From positions 1 to 31,892 of the forward strand of contig NW_014579050.1 of the NCBI RefSeq assembly GCF_000485595.1: a stretch of DNA of 31,892 nucleotides. Direction: 5' to 3'. The position numbers and the translations under genes are program-made. Under the pieces are notes generated by a model. It was not told where the DNA came from. It saw nothing but the letters and a program-made list of their open reading frames with translations, and did no database searches. This document shows positions 10,560-20,685 of the stretch, piece by piece. Origin of the DNA: Priapulus caudatus (taxonomy: Eukaryota > Priapulida > Priapulimorpha > Priapulimorphida > Priapulidae). Every line of letters begins with the position of its first letter. Positions within the stretch are counted from its first letter, which is position 1.

Positions 10560-11060
10560 CCCTCTTTTTGAGGTAGGCAAGTACGAGTCAATTCTACCCC
10601 TGTAAGCCTGTGTAGTTGTTTGCGTTGTCCACCGAAGCAGATTTCCCACCTTGTTTATAATATAAACTTAGGGCTGCTACCGCGCGATGCCGAGGGTAAA
10701 ATGCAACAACATGCACTCGATGGATGAGCAGTGAGAGGTAGGAGGGTAGTACCGGCGACCACGCGGACATTTAGAAAATAAATTAATGATTTTAATTGTA
10801 ATTGAGATTTTTGTAGTTTTTTATTTTTTATTTTTTGGTCGGTCGCGTCCGCGTCGCGTCATGCTGATTCAGAATATATATGTTTGGCGGTGACCTTCTT
10901 ACGGGGGGGGGAGAAGATAGCAGACAGAAGACACAAAAACAGACTCGCCCTTTTAATGTAAGAAGATGTACCAGGAGTCGTGCTGTAATACATGTTATAT
11001 ATACGAAACGCCTGCCGCTGCCATGATGGCACGAACTGCCAATAGACTGTGTCTCAGTTA

Positions 11061-11206
11061 GCTCTAGCACTATACCCTTGTCGCCATGGGGCTATAGACT
11101 ATTCAACGTCTATTTCCAGGGGGAAAAAATGTAAAAATGTTTTCATTGGATATAGACATAGAATAGTCTATAAACTGGCAACAAGGGCTAGAGTATTATA
11201 TAGCTA
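11061..11206. repeat. Foldback, about 50-bp arms
   Basis: CTCTAGCACTATACCCTTGT-CGCCA-(5 nt)-CTATAGACTATTC-(2 nt)-CGTCTAT pairs with its reverse complement ending CAACAAGGGCTAGAG. The second copy has the same structure at 20121-20282. Confidence 0.7.
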
Positions 11207-11298
11207 CGAGTTGGTTAGTTGGTGGCTTTTTTGGTTCTATTCGACCAGCCTTTTGCCTCCCTAGATACAATTAAGGCTACAATCAAGGGCACAAGCAC

Positions 11299-11467
11299 TA
11301 GTTTAGCACCTATGCGAATCACATTGCGGGTCCCAAACTATCCTTGATCCGCTACAAGACCCACAGTACTAGGAAACGGCAGTGAATATGTGCACAGATG
11401 CAGGAGGGGAGGATCAAGGATAGCTTGGGACCGGCGCAAATATGTTTTCGCATATTTGCCTAAACTA
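11299..11467. repeat. Foldback, about 50-bp arms
   Basis: The left arm contains TAGCACCTATGCGAA then GTCCCAAACTATCCTTGATC. The right arm contains GATCAAGGATAGCTTGGGAC then CGCATATTTGCCTAAACTA. A further outer pairing (CAAGCACTAGTTTAGCACC with GGTGCTAAGCTAGGCTTG at about 11475-11492) means the left arm can pair with two different partners. The equivalent in copy 2 is about 20361-20590. Confidence 0.65.
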
Positions 11468-11590
11468 ATCTGCGGTGCTAAGCTAGGCTTGGGCAGGAGA
11501 GAAAGCTGTGACCTGTGATACAATAAAACAATGCACAAGCCGACAACAGGGGTAGAAATTAACTTTTGAACAAGGGAGTCCAACCCTGCC

Positions 11591-12256
11591 GCTCAAATAA
11601 GAAGAGAGTCGCATCTAAAGTTGAAATAAAGATATAACAATAACGTATGCGATATGTTGCTTATTTTGAAGATATCATGCGGTTACGTCTGCCAATTTTC
11701 TTTGGACAGTTGAGTGAAAAAATAACGGTCAATTTCCCAAGTGCCTGCTGGAATTGAACTAGCTTAGTATGGCAATTTGTCACCTGAGGTCACACCGGAC
11801 TCTGCAAGTAGTGAAACAGGGATCGCAGTAAATCAGGAGTATGTTGACTCGGACTCCCGTTAATTTCGGCAACCTGCGACAAGATAACGGGCAAAACGGG
11901 GGTAGGGTCGGCTTCAACTCATTTTTTTCAACACTTCCTGGTTAACTCACATGTTTTATCGGTTGAAAATACTAAAAACCTCACCAGCACCCCTTCGATT
12001 TTAAAGCGCTACCCACACATTTACGAAAATGACATAAGGTCTCGAATGGGCCCATGTTCTCTATCCTTGAACCGAGTTAATGACAAGAATGAGCCGCGCA
12101 CTGTGACTCAGTTCGCAGGCAACTGTGGGGACAATAATCGTATTTCCAGCCGTAACTTTCTCAAGGCTTGTAACATAGTCTATTCCAAAATCGTACTGTG
12201 TACTGACCTCAGAATCATATCAGCGGTTTAACTTTTTACTTTTAGCTTTTAGTTTT
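11591..12256. other. No gene recognised (copy 1 flank)
   Basis: Aligns with 20690-21404. It contains scattered GGAGTC/GACTCC pairs (for example 11830-11860) but no coding frame that survives in both copies. Confidence 0.35.
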
Positions 12257-12552
12257 CGGAGGGGGCTCGGTACGCCAGCCGTCGTCGTTGAAGCCCTTTT
12301 GGCGTTAGGTTTAGGGTTAGGGTTAGGATTAGGGTTAGGGTAGGTTTAGGTTATGCGTTAGGTTTGGGTTAGGGTTAGGGTTAGGGTTCTAGCTCATCTA
12401 ACTCTCAAATCAGTGATTTATTCCCACAGGCGTTATTCCGCAAATACATCTCGCCACCGCCGCCATCTTTGTCTCTTACGTATGAAACCAATGACTGGCG
12501 TACCGCCGTAGCCCGATGACATTAGATACGCCTGGCGTACCCGTACCAGCTG
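12257..12552. mobile_element. hAT-like MITE with TTAGGG-rich core (copy 1)
   Basis: About 296 bp. Allowing for indels in both copies, the terminal repeats give a consensus starting CAGTGGCTACGGTACGCC (left about 12257-12282, right about 12530-12552). CAG-TGG ends and short A/T-rich duplications are typical of hAT elements. The flanks are CTTTTAGTTTT on the left and CTTTAGTTCTT on the right. The related copy at 30961-30982 reads straight through at this point, so it is an empty site. The core (12306-12390) is impure TTAGGG. No transposase is encoded. Confidence 0.6.
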
Positions 12553-12569
12553 CTTTAGTTCTTATCTTT

Positions 12570-13204
12570 ACTCATTATCATGAATCGATTCATTGATCGA
12601 GACCACGAAGAAACCAGCTATAAACGCTGAATATCTTAATACTTGCCTAACGCAATGAATATTATCAGGAGGAAGATGGCTCATCCCTGATATAAATTTT
12701 AAATTTCTTCATTCCTCCTGTTATTTTTTTTTTTTTTACACTCTAGCTCTTTAGACAAGTCTGATAATATAAGCATTTGGTAACATTTATTCAAAGAATC
12801 GCGCTATTTCATAGCCTTAGTCAGCCGGTTAAAATTTATCAACCCAGCGTCCGCTTTGTGTCGAACCACGGCAATGGAAAAAGACCACGTTATTGAAATA
12901 AGTACTTATTAATCCTTAGATGGCGGGACACAGATCAACGGAACAATGGAACGAATCTTGACGTACTCAGCGATACAGAATTTGAATATGTATGAATTGC
13001 TGCACGCAGCTCTACGAAAACGACTTCACACAATACACCGATTATAACATTACACGGATCGAATACTTTGCTGCAGATCCACGCTAGCACCTCCCAGGCC
13101 AAATCGATAACCGTCGTGCACATACAACCTAATTCTGCATGGTTTATCATAAAGCCCGCGCAACCCATAACAGCCTAGACCTTGGTGACAGCCCATAATA
13201 CAAA
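12570..13204 (-). mobile_element. Interspersed repeat, copy 2
   Basis: Aligns with 22360-23017 and 30983-31572 in the same orientation and with 3540-4115 in reverse. Landmarks are TGAATCGATTCATTGATCGA at 12580, a CAGGAGG / CCTCCTG hairpin at 12661-12724, and a poly-T stretch at about 12723. Frames on the minus strand (12935-13168, 13050-13304) share short strings with copy 4 but are mutually shifted, so no protein is claimed. Confidence 0.65.
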
Positions 13205-14322
13205 CGGCCTTTCTATGACGAAAGTGACTAATTGGGGGCCGCGAACGGTCGGCGAATAGAAACCGTTTTCTATAGACCCGCGTGCGCAAATAAACCAAGG
13301 GCAAGGCGTAGCGTATTCGCCCGGCAGGAAATTATTCTTGTTTCGTTACGCGTAAGAGCCACTACTCTATAATATTCAGGAGTAAGATAACTATATATAT
13401 GTCTACTCCTGATAATATTATATTATAGACATCGTGGTAAGCAGTGAATACAATGCGCCGTGAGTCATATATCATGCCAATACAAATTCTCAAATACAAT
13501 AGTCGTAATAGCTAGCGTTTACAGCGTAGCATCAATATGAAAGTCGGTGCGATCGAATCCAACCTGTGTTTCTTTAATTATTTTCCCTGTTTTCTGTGAT
13601 TTTCTATGTTTTATCTGTTTAACATTTTCTTCCAATTAAAGCAAAATACTACATATTTATTTTACAACATTATAATAAGCAACAATTAATTTTTACAACA
13701 ATTAAAAATAAAAATTTTGTATATATTTTTTATAATAGCGGATTGGGTGGTTGGTAGCGGGGGGGGGGAGGAGAGGGTTAGGCGTTGTTAGGTTAGGTTA
13801 GGGTTAGGTAGGGGTTAGGATTAGGGTTAGATTGGGTTAGGTGGCGTTAGATTAGCGTCCACGCGCTGTAATTTGCCTCTTACGGCTTACCGAAAAAAAT
13901 ATGTGCCGCGACGCTATTTTGAACACAGCTGCAGCAATAATGCATTTATAGTAATATTATATGTTATAATCTAATGACGGTAAAAATGTTTTTTATTGAA
14001 ATACTCAGAAACTTTATACTGTATCTAGTTATTAGGGTTAGGGCACTTTTTAGGGTTTTTGCATCATTCTTTAATTATCGTAAATATATCTTAAATTAGA
14101 AGTGCCTAGTAAACATATCCTACCACCCCTTTCAGCCGCCGCGTTTTCTTCAGTCAAAGCAACATCGAAGCAGCAAGTCACAGGAACGGCGCTAAATTCC
14201 TCGTTTGGAAAAAAAAATTGAGGTGTGCGAATAGCCAGAATTCCCTATTGGCCGCGACGGCGGTGCCGAATAGAAATAATACCATGGCCCGACGGTCGGC
14301 GGAATGCTCGGCCTTTATGGAC
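13205..14322. mobile_element. 1.1-kb segment missing from the third copy; flanked by 14-bp direct repeats
   Basis: CGGCCTTT-(C)-ATGAC occurs at 13205-13219 and 14309-14322, and only once at the matching point in the third copy (31573-31586). The segment holds a CAGGAGT / ACTCCTG hairpin (13366-13427), an AT-rich block (13565-13735) shared with the 0.62-kb MITE at 21727-22349, impure TTAGGG (13780-13860), and internal direct repeats (ATTGG, CCGCGA and CGG-TCGGCGAATAG at about 13231 and 14249). It is either a mobile insertion with an unusually long target duplication or sequence deleted from copy 3 between microhomologies. Confidence 0.5.
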
Positions 14323-14595
14323 CGTGACAGAGAGCAAATACGGCATGACCAATGCAGACAATTTCCGAAATCGAACCTTATCATTTTTTCAATGATATTG
14401 TCGTCTGAGTAAACGTTTTACAAACGCAATTAATGCGTTGGCACTAATGACATGCTTGCTGGCAGTCAGGTATATTATATTGCATGCGAAGTACAGCGGT
14501 CATCAACTTACATTGTTTATTGATGCCTGTTTTGTCGATTTTATAATGTCGTGTTTTCATTACTTTCAGATTTTTTCTGGTAAGCGCGGGCCCAA
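14323..14595. other. Repeat flank, no gene
   Basis: Conserved in all three copies (24186-24465, 31587-31857). It contains TGATGCCTGTTTGTCGATTT and ends in CTTTCAGATTTCTTCTGGT, which resembles a splice acceptor on the plus strand, before running into purine repeats. No downstream exon frame is evident. Confidence 0.4.
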
Positions 14596-14990
14596 TAGGG
14601 AAGAGAGGGAGGGATAGAAGAGAGAGAAGAGAGAGAGAGAGAGGAAGAGGACGAGAGAAGAGAGAGAGTAGGAGGAGAGAGAGAGAGAAAGAGAGAGAGA
14701 GGGACAAGGAAAAAAAAGCGAACGCAAAAATAGAGGTAATCAAATCGTTAATCAAGAGGAGCGCGTACGAACGAAAAGGAAGGAATTACAGGAAAGAGAC
14801 AGGAATTAAGAGAGCAAGGGTAAGCTAGAAGAGAGAGAGAAAGATATGAATTAAGGATGAAGCAATGAAGGGAGGGAGATGGCGAGAGAAAAAGGAGAAG
14901 GTTACTGAGAGAGACGGAAGAAAGAAAAAGAGGGCGAGAAGGCGAGCGCGAGAAAGGTAGAGGAAAAGAGAGACTGCGTGCGTGCGTGCG
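14596..14990. repeat. Purine-rich (GA)n tract, copy 1
   Basis: GA-dominated sequence with more complex purine stretches, ending in GTGCGTGCGTGCGTGCA at about 14977. The Ser/Leu/Phe-rich minus-strand frames are composition artefacts. Confidence 0.85.
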
Positions 14991-15186
14991 TGCACTCGTC
15001 GAATCGTTGTCAATTAAGGGACCTGTTTAATGCAGTTTCTATTTATCTGGGAATTGTGTTGGAGAGCATCGGATGAAAACGCACAGTAGAGATCGATGAC
15101 ACACGGGCGTGTGCTATAGCGTATAATAATAGTGAAATATAGTTGCTATTCAATTTTGGTGATAACCTGCTAATCTTGCTCAGATG
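14991..15186. other. Leader of the tandem array
   Basis: Nearly identical to 25175-25346 (GGGACCTGTTTAATGCAGTT, then ACACGGGCGTGTGCTATAGC). Sequence quality improves here relative to the upstream flank. Confidence 0.5.
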
Positions 15187-17848
15187 CTACAGGCTAGGGC
15201 GCCTCTTTTAATTTAAACAACACAGGTCTACTGGGTAACAATTTTAGACATAAATTATGCTCAGACACCACCTAACCATGTTAAATGCATATTCGTCGCA
15301 AAATATAACTCCTCTGGTGAGATATTGCACATGCGCTAGCATACTAACGTAGCCAGATTATGCTCTGTCTGGTATATGCAGCAGGCACGATCCATGCAAG
15401 GTGTTCTTCTTATTTCTTACGAGAGGTCTACTGATGGAATGTTATTAAAATAAATCTATGCTGGGATGACTCCTCCCTATTTTAAATGAATAATCTTTGC
15501 AAAATATGATACTTATTGGGGAATATTGCGCATGCGTTCTTCCTATTTCTTAAAAGCGGTCAACTGATGGAATATTATCATATAAATCTATGCTGGAATA
15601 CTTTCTCTGTATTTTAAATGCATAATCTATGCAAATATATTGCGCCTGCGCGAGCACTGTTTCAGGCGTGCAGTACAGACCGGAGCAAAATGCATGATAT
15701 GGCTTGCGGAAAAAGAAAGGGGGGGCTGAGAAAAGGTGGTAGGGAAGACAGCTGAGGGTGGTGGAAAAAAATGAGGATGAGCGAGGGACAATGGAGGCAA
15801 GGAGAATGACGGCAGGGAGATGAAGCACGACTTTTGCACCCTACAGGCTAGGGCGCTCTCCAAATTACAAACACAGGTCTACTGATAAAAATTTAATACA
15901 TTAATCTATTCTCAGATAGCCCCTAACCATATTAAATTTATATTCGTTAAAAAATACAACTCCTCTGGTGAGATATTGCACATGCGCTAACACATTAACG
16001 TCGCCAGATTATGCACTGACTGGTATATGCAGCAGGCACCATACATGAAAGGTGTTCTTCCTATTTCTTACGAGAGGTCTACTGATAGAATGTGATCATA
16101 TAAATTTATGCTGGAATACCTTCTCTCTATTTTAAATGCATACTCTTTGCAAAATAATATTCTTATCGGGAGATTCTTATGCGCGAACACCGTTTTAGGC
16201 GTGCATTACGGACTGGAGCAAAATGCATAATATGGCTTGCGGAAAGAGAGAGGGGTGGGAAACTGAGGAAAGGTGGCAGGGAAGACAGCTGAGGGTGGTA
16301 TAAGTAAAATGAGGATGAGCGAGGGACAATGGAGACAAGGAGAATGACGGGAGGTGGATGAAGTACGACTTTTGGACCCTAAAGGCTAGGGCGCTCTCCT
16401 AATTACAAACACAGGTCTACTGATAAAAATTCATTACATGAATCTATGCTCAGATAGCACCTGACCATATTAAATGCATATTCGTCAAAAAATATAACTC
16501 CTCTGGTGAGATATTGCACTTGCGCTAACATACTAACGTAGCCAGATTATGTACTGGTTGGTATATGCAGTGGGCACCATTCATGCAAGGCGATTTTCCT
16601 ATTTCTTAAAAGCGGTCAACTGATGGAATATTATCATATAAATCTATGCTGGAATACTTTCTCTGTATTTTAAATGCATAATCTTTGCAAAATAATATTC
16701 TTATCGGGAGATATTGCGCATGCGCGAGAACTGTTTCAGGCGTGCAGTACGGACTGGAGCAAAATGCATAATATGGCTTGCGGAAAGAGAGAGTGGCTGG
16801 AAACTGAGAAAAGATGGCAGGGAAGACAGCTTAGGGTGGTAAAAGAAAAATGAGGATGAGTCATTCTCCTTGCCTCCATTGTCCCTCGCGGGGGGGGGAT
16901 GAAGTACGACTTTTGCACCCTACAGGTTAGGGCGCTTTCCTAATTACAAACACACGTCTACTGATAAAAATTTAATACATGAATCTATGCTCAGATAGCC
17001 CCTAACCGTATTAAATTTATATTCGTCAAAAAATATAACGTCTCTGGTGAGATATTGCACATGCGCTAACATACTAACGTAGCCAGATTATGTACTGGCT
17101 GGTATATGCAGTGGGCACCATTCGTGCAAGGCGTTCTTCCTATTTCTTAAAAGCAGTCCACTGATGGAATATTATCATATAAATCTATGCTGGAATACCT
17201 TCTCTCTATTTTAAATGCATAATCTTTGCAAAATAATATTCTTATCGGGAGATATTGCGCATGCGCGAGCACTGTTTCAGGCGTGCAGTACGGACTGGAG
17301 CAAAATGCATAATATGGCTTGCGGAAAGAGAGAGGGGGGAAACTGAGAAAAGATGACAGGGAAGACAGCTGAGGGTGGTAGAAGTAAAATGAGGATGAGC
17401 GAGGGAAAATGGAGGCAAGGAGAATGACGGGGGGGAGGGGATGAAGTACGACTTTTGCACCCTACAGGCTAGGGAGCTCTCCTAATTATAAACACATGCA
17501 TGTCTACTGATAAAAATTTATTACATAAATCTATGCTCAGATACCCCCTAACCATATTAACCGCATATTCGTCAACAAATATAACTCTTCAGGTGAGATA
17601 TTGCACATGCATGCGCTAACATACTATTAACACTAACATGCTAATTGACTGGTATATGCCGCAGTCACCTTACATGGATGGTCTTCTTCCTATCTCTTAC
17701 GAGAGGTCTACTGATAAAATGTTATTATATAACTCTATGCTAGGATACCTCCTCTCTATTGCAAATACATAATTTTCGTAAAATATCATTCTTCTCAGGA
17801 GATATTGTGCATGCGCGAGCACCGTTTTAGGCGTGCAGTGCGAGCTGA
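15187..17848. repeat. Tandem satellite array 1, about 540-bp unit, about five units
   Basis: Units start at CTACAGGCTAGGG-like sequences at 15187, 15841, 16379, 16920 and 17462. Spacings are 654, 538, 541 and 542 bp. Each unit has two related halves, one starting GGTCTACTGATAAAAAT and one GGTCTACTGATGGAAT. Both run through AATCTATGCT, TTTTAAATGCATA and GATATTGC-CATGCGC. The first unit is longer by one extra half of about 115 bp. A roughly 70-codon minus-strand frame (ending CSRMRNIS) recurs in most units but is Ser/Pro/Leu-rich and follows the repeat, so I do not call it a gene. The array runs into the assembly gap. Confidence 0.95.
16860..16889. other. 30-bp micro-inversion in one array unit
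   Basis: Other units read GCGAGGGACAATGGAGGCAA then GGAGAATGAC after GAGGATGA. This unit has the exact reverse complement (GTCATTCTCCTTGCC then TCCATTGTCCCTCGC) with unchanged flanks. Confidence 0.9.
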
Positions 17849-17858
17849 NNNNNNNNNN
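17849..17858. other. Assembly gap (ten Ns)
   Basis: A run of ten Ns joins the end of a satellite array to the middle of a zinc-finger coding sequence. The sequence to its right matches 8873 onward. Confidence 1.
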
Positions 17859-17860
17859 CG

Positions 17861-18211
17861 GGAGAACGCGGCGCCGCACAGCTTGCACGCGTGCGGCCGC
17901 TCGCCCGTGTGCGCGCGCAGGTGCCGGGTCAGCGTTCCGAGCGCCGCGAAGGTCGCGCCGCAAAGGTCGCACGCGTGACCCCGCTCGAGCGCGGCGTGCG
18001 TCTTCATGTGGTCGCGCGCGTACTTCTTGAAGGCGAACATCTTCTCGCAGACGTCGCAGCGGTAGCGCGCGCCGTCGTCGTGGCGAACGCGCATGTGCTG
18101 GCGCAGCATCACCTTCGTCGTGAACGGCACGCCGCAGATGCTGCAGAGGTAGGGCGAGTCGCCGGCCGCCACAGCCGCCTCTGCCGCCGTCGCCCCTCGC
18201 GTCTTCCCCAT
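17861..18211 (-). CDS. C2H2 zinc-finger protein, N-terminal part, truncated by gap
   Basis: Intact minus-strand frame of 117 codons from ATG at 18211, cut off by the gap. A 20-residue Ala-rich leader (MGKTRGATAAEAAVAAGDSP) precedes four fingers. Finger 1 has C23, C26, H39, H44 (H-x4-H). Finger 2 has C52, C55, H68, H72. Finger 3 has C81, C84, H97, H101. Finger 4 has C109 and C112 before truncation. The finger 3-4 linker is TGERP, the usual TGEKP type, while the earlier linkers (DDGARY, AALERGH) are atypical. This indicates a nuclear DNA-binding protein with unknown target. It is equivalent to 8873-9224, where the same codons are broken by indels. The start is chosen because both copies share the MGKTRG opening and the sequence upstream turns into minisatellite. 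Confidence 0.93.
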
Positions 18212-18252
18212 CGAGACTTCCCCCGGAAGGCGGTGCTTCCCACCGTAGCGCT

Positions 18253-18468
18253 GGGTTTTTCTTCAGGGGGGCGGTTCCGGTTCTCTCCTTCGCGATGCGA
18301 TGGGGGTTTTTCTCCGGGGGGCGGTCCCGGTTCTCTCCTTCGCGATGCGGCAGGGGTTTTTCTCCGGGGGGGCGGTCCCGGTTCTCTCCTTCGCGATGCG
18401 ACGGGGGTTTTTCTCCGTGGGGCGGTCCCGCTTCTCTCCTTTACGACGCGGCGAGGTTTTTTTCTCGT
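18253..18468 (-). repeat. 51-bp GC-rich minisatellite 5' of the zinc-finger gene (copy 2)
   Basis: Four clean units of GGGGTTTTTCTCCGG, GGGGCGGTCCCGG, TTCTCTCCTTCGCGATGCG plus a partial fifth, at 49-52 bp spacing. Because 51 is a multiple of three, open frames cross it on both strands. On the minus strand a 17-residue unit (EPGPPPRRKTPAASRRR) repeats. That frame is offset by two from the zinc-finger frame, so I treat it as leader or promoter DNA. Confidence 0.9.
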
Positions 18469-18896
18469 AGCGTTTCCGTATCCGACGCTAGCGATCTTCG
18501 GCGCGTTTTCAACGGCAGATGTAGTCACGTCTCTTCGCGTTACGTGGGGCTGCAGTCTCCCTCCCAAGCTCTCGGCTCGCTCTCAGTCGTGTGGTAAACA
18601 CTAAAAGCGTGGAAACCTGTAAAACGCAAGGAAGAGCGAGTGAGGTCTAACCAAAAACATCGGCGACATAGATTAAAAGAAGTTAAATTCTTCCCGCGCA
18701 TATGCGGGGCATGGGGCGGTGCCTATCTCCGTTTCAGTAGCCGGCGACATAGATTAGTGAGTATTAATAGATAGGCCTAGCGCAGCTTTACACTTATTTG
18801 TATCTTGTACTTGTAAGCTAATCTCAGAATTTCGACAGGCGGTGAATAGAACCGAATCCAAGTAAGTTGTGAGGTGTCAACTACCGCTATCAGCAA
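18469..18896. promoter_or_regulatory. Likely upstream region between divergent transcripts
   Basis: Lies between the minus-strand zinc-finger start and a plus-strand donor at 19196. It includes TACGTGGGGCTGCAG, AGTGAGTATTAATAG and ATCCAAGTAAGTTG. No core promoter element is decisive; the assignment rests on position only. Confidence 0.25.
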
Positions 18897-19142
18897 ATGC
18901 ATCGCGACATCGAGCAGTCATTAGCTAATCAAGAAATCGATCTCGAAACGACAACGCACTGTGACGTTTCGTCAATGGAGTCTCACTATCGGAAGATTAA
19001 TGCGCCGATATCGGCAGAAACTGGTTTCAGATGGCCTAGAAGCGGTAAGCTTGTGGCCACGAGTTTCAATTCAACTCGACACCAACCCGCGGTTTCAACT
19101 AACCTCCCACTAGACATGCAGACCCGCCATGGCAAGACCTGA
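18897..19142 (+). CDS. Possible first-exon frame of a divergent transcript; function unknown
   Basis: A plus-strand frame of 81 codons starts MHRDIEQSLANQEIDLETTT and includes SMESHYRKINAPISAETGF. It ends at 19140-19142. About 55 bp further is CCACCGGTAAGTTGAC, a strong donor consensus kept in both copies. The first 40 codons can be followed in copy 1 (9909-10020) but with frame breaks. The region is noisy, so the stop may be an artefact and the real exon could run to the donor. No family is recognised. It could equally be a non-coding upstream exon. Confidence 0.2.
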   Translation: MHRDIEQSLANQEIDLETTTHCDVSSMESHYRKINAPISAETGFRWPRSGKLVATSFNSTRHQPAVSTNLPLDMQTRHGKT

Positions 19143-19545
19143 CTGGAAGGACTCTACACTCTTCATCACCCAACGCTCTCGCTGAAACATCTCCACCGGT
19201 AAGTTGACACTCTGCTCACGTGCGCTCATTCCATTACTTCCCAATTTCACGTTGACCGGTAACACCAGGGTGCTAAATTAACGCGAGTCCGGAGTCAAAT
19301 ACTTCCCGATTTACTGTCAGACTTCCTGATTTGATATATGCAGGAGTCCGTGTGACTCCCTGAAATTTCTGCTATACTAACTAGTTCGTTCCAGAGTACG
19401 GCCTCGCGGAATTACCGTATTTTTTCAGCAAATGTCCAAAGAAAATTTGCCAGAATTTCAACCGCATAAATCTTCAAAATAAGCACATGCTTATTGCTAA
19501 TAGCACAGCATTATTGTTTTATCTTTAGTTTTGAACTTCAGACTG

Positions 19546-19586
19546 CAGACTCCCTCTTTTTGAGGGTAGGGCAAGTAGGGAGTCTG
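19546..19586. repeat. Hairpin CAGACTCCCT / AGGGAGTCTG
   Basis: Perfect 10-bp arms at 19546-19555 and 19577-19586. It sits directly outside the left arm of the composite inverted-repeat element. A related pair (CAGGAGTC / GACTCC) is at 19342-19362. Confidence 0.75.
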
Positions 19587-19587
19587 T

Positions 19588-20685
19588 TGGACTCCCTTGT
19601 TCAAAAATCAATTTCTACCCCTGTAACCCTGTGTAGTGTGTTTGCGTTGTCCACCGAGCAGATTTCCCACCTTGTTTATAATATACTAGCTGGGCTAACC
19701 GGCGATGCCCGGGGTAAAAATGCAAACAACATGCACTCGATGGATGAGCAGTGAATGAGTAGGAGGGTATATAGCGCGACCGCGCGGACATTTATGAAAA
19801 TAATAAATGATTTTAATTGTAATTGGAATAGCTTTTGGGTTTTTTATTTTTTATATTATTTTCCTGCGTCGTCGCGTCCCTCGTGCGCCGTCATAGCTGA
19901 TTCAGAATATATAATGGTTGATTGGCGGCTGACCTCTATACTTCGGGGGTCGACAGGGCAGAAGAGATAGCAGACAGACAGACACAAAAAACATGACTCG
20001 CCCTTATGTAAGAGATTAGTACGCAGAGTCGTGTGTAGATACATGTTATGATATACGAACGCCCTGCCGCTTGGCTCCATGATCGCGCACTGATTACTGC
20101 CAATCAGACTGGTCTCATATAGCTCTAGCACTATACCCTTGCTGCCGATGGCTCAAATAGACTATCAACGTCCTATTCCAGGCGCGGGAAATGTAAAAAA
20201 TGTTTGCATTGCCGACCCCTAGAGACATTAGAATAGTCTATAAACCTGTCGCAACAACGCGGCTATACATACCTATATAGTCGAGTTGCGTTTAGTTGCC
20301 GTGGCTTTTTTGGTTCTATGTCGACCAGCCTTTTGCTCCTAGATACAATTAAGGCTACAACTACAAGGCACAAGCCTAGTTTAGCACCTATGCCAAATCA
20401 CATTTGCGGGGTCCCAAACTATCCTTGATCTGCTACAAGAACCCACTTCAGTACTCGAGGATAACGGCAGTGAAATTGCACAGCATGGCAGGAGGGCGAG
20501 GCCATCAAGCGATATTGGACCCGCAAATATTGTTTCGCTATATTTGCTAAACTAATCTGCTTGTGCCTAATATGCTTGCGGCAGGACGACAAACCCTGTG
20601 ACCTGGTACAATAAAAACAAGCCACAAGCCGACCAACCAGCGTAGAAATATGATTTTATGAACAAGGGCACGCTCCAAACCCGCC
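19588..20685. mobile_element. Composite inverted-repeat element, copy 2
   Basis: The left arm is intact (TTGGACTCCCTTGTTCAAAA then ATTTCTACCCCTGT). The right arm at about 20635-20675 is noisy but recognisable (GCGTAGAAATAT then GAACAAGGGC). The foldbacks at 20121-20282 and 20361-20590 lie inside, as in copy 1. The shared ends make overlapping frames on both strands read LDSLVQK-ISTPV (19494-19754 plus; 11338-11583 minus), so that apparent conservation comes from the repeat. Confidence 0.5.

Larger units (their letters stand above)
10560..11590. mobile_element. Composite inverted-repeat element, copy 1 (left arm damaged)
   Basis: The right arm at 11545-11583 (ACAGGGGTAGAAATT then CAAGGGAGTCCAA) is the reverse complement of the arm preserved at 19588-19624 in the second copy. 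Here the left arm has lost its middle (around 10585-10600). Inside are two smaller foldbacks, listed separately. No transposase frame is visible. Confidence 0.45.

Noticed and set aside
11338-11583. Shared LDSLVQK-ISTPV string as evidence for a conserved protein
   Set aside because: It appears on opposite strands because it is the terminal inverted repeat of one element.
12306-12390. True chromosome-end telomere
   Set aside because: Repeats are short, impure and internal to a MITE with flanking sequence on both sides.
17891-18604. 237-codon plus-strand frame with Gly/Phe/Ser repeats
   Set aside because: Antisense to the intact zinc-finger frame and to the 51-bp minisatellite.
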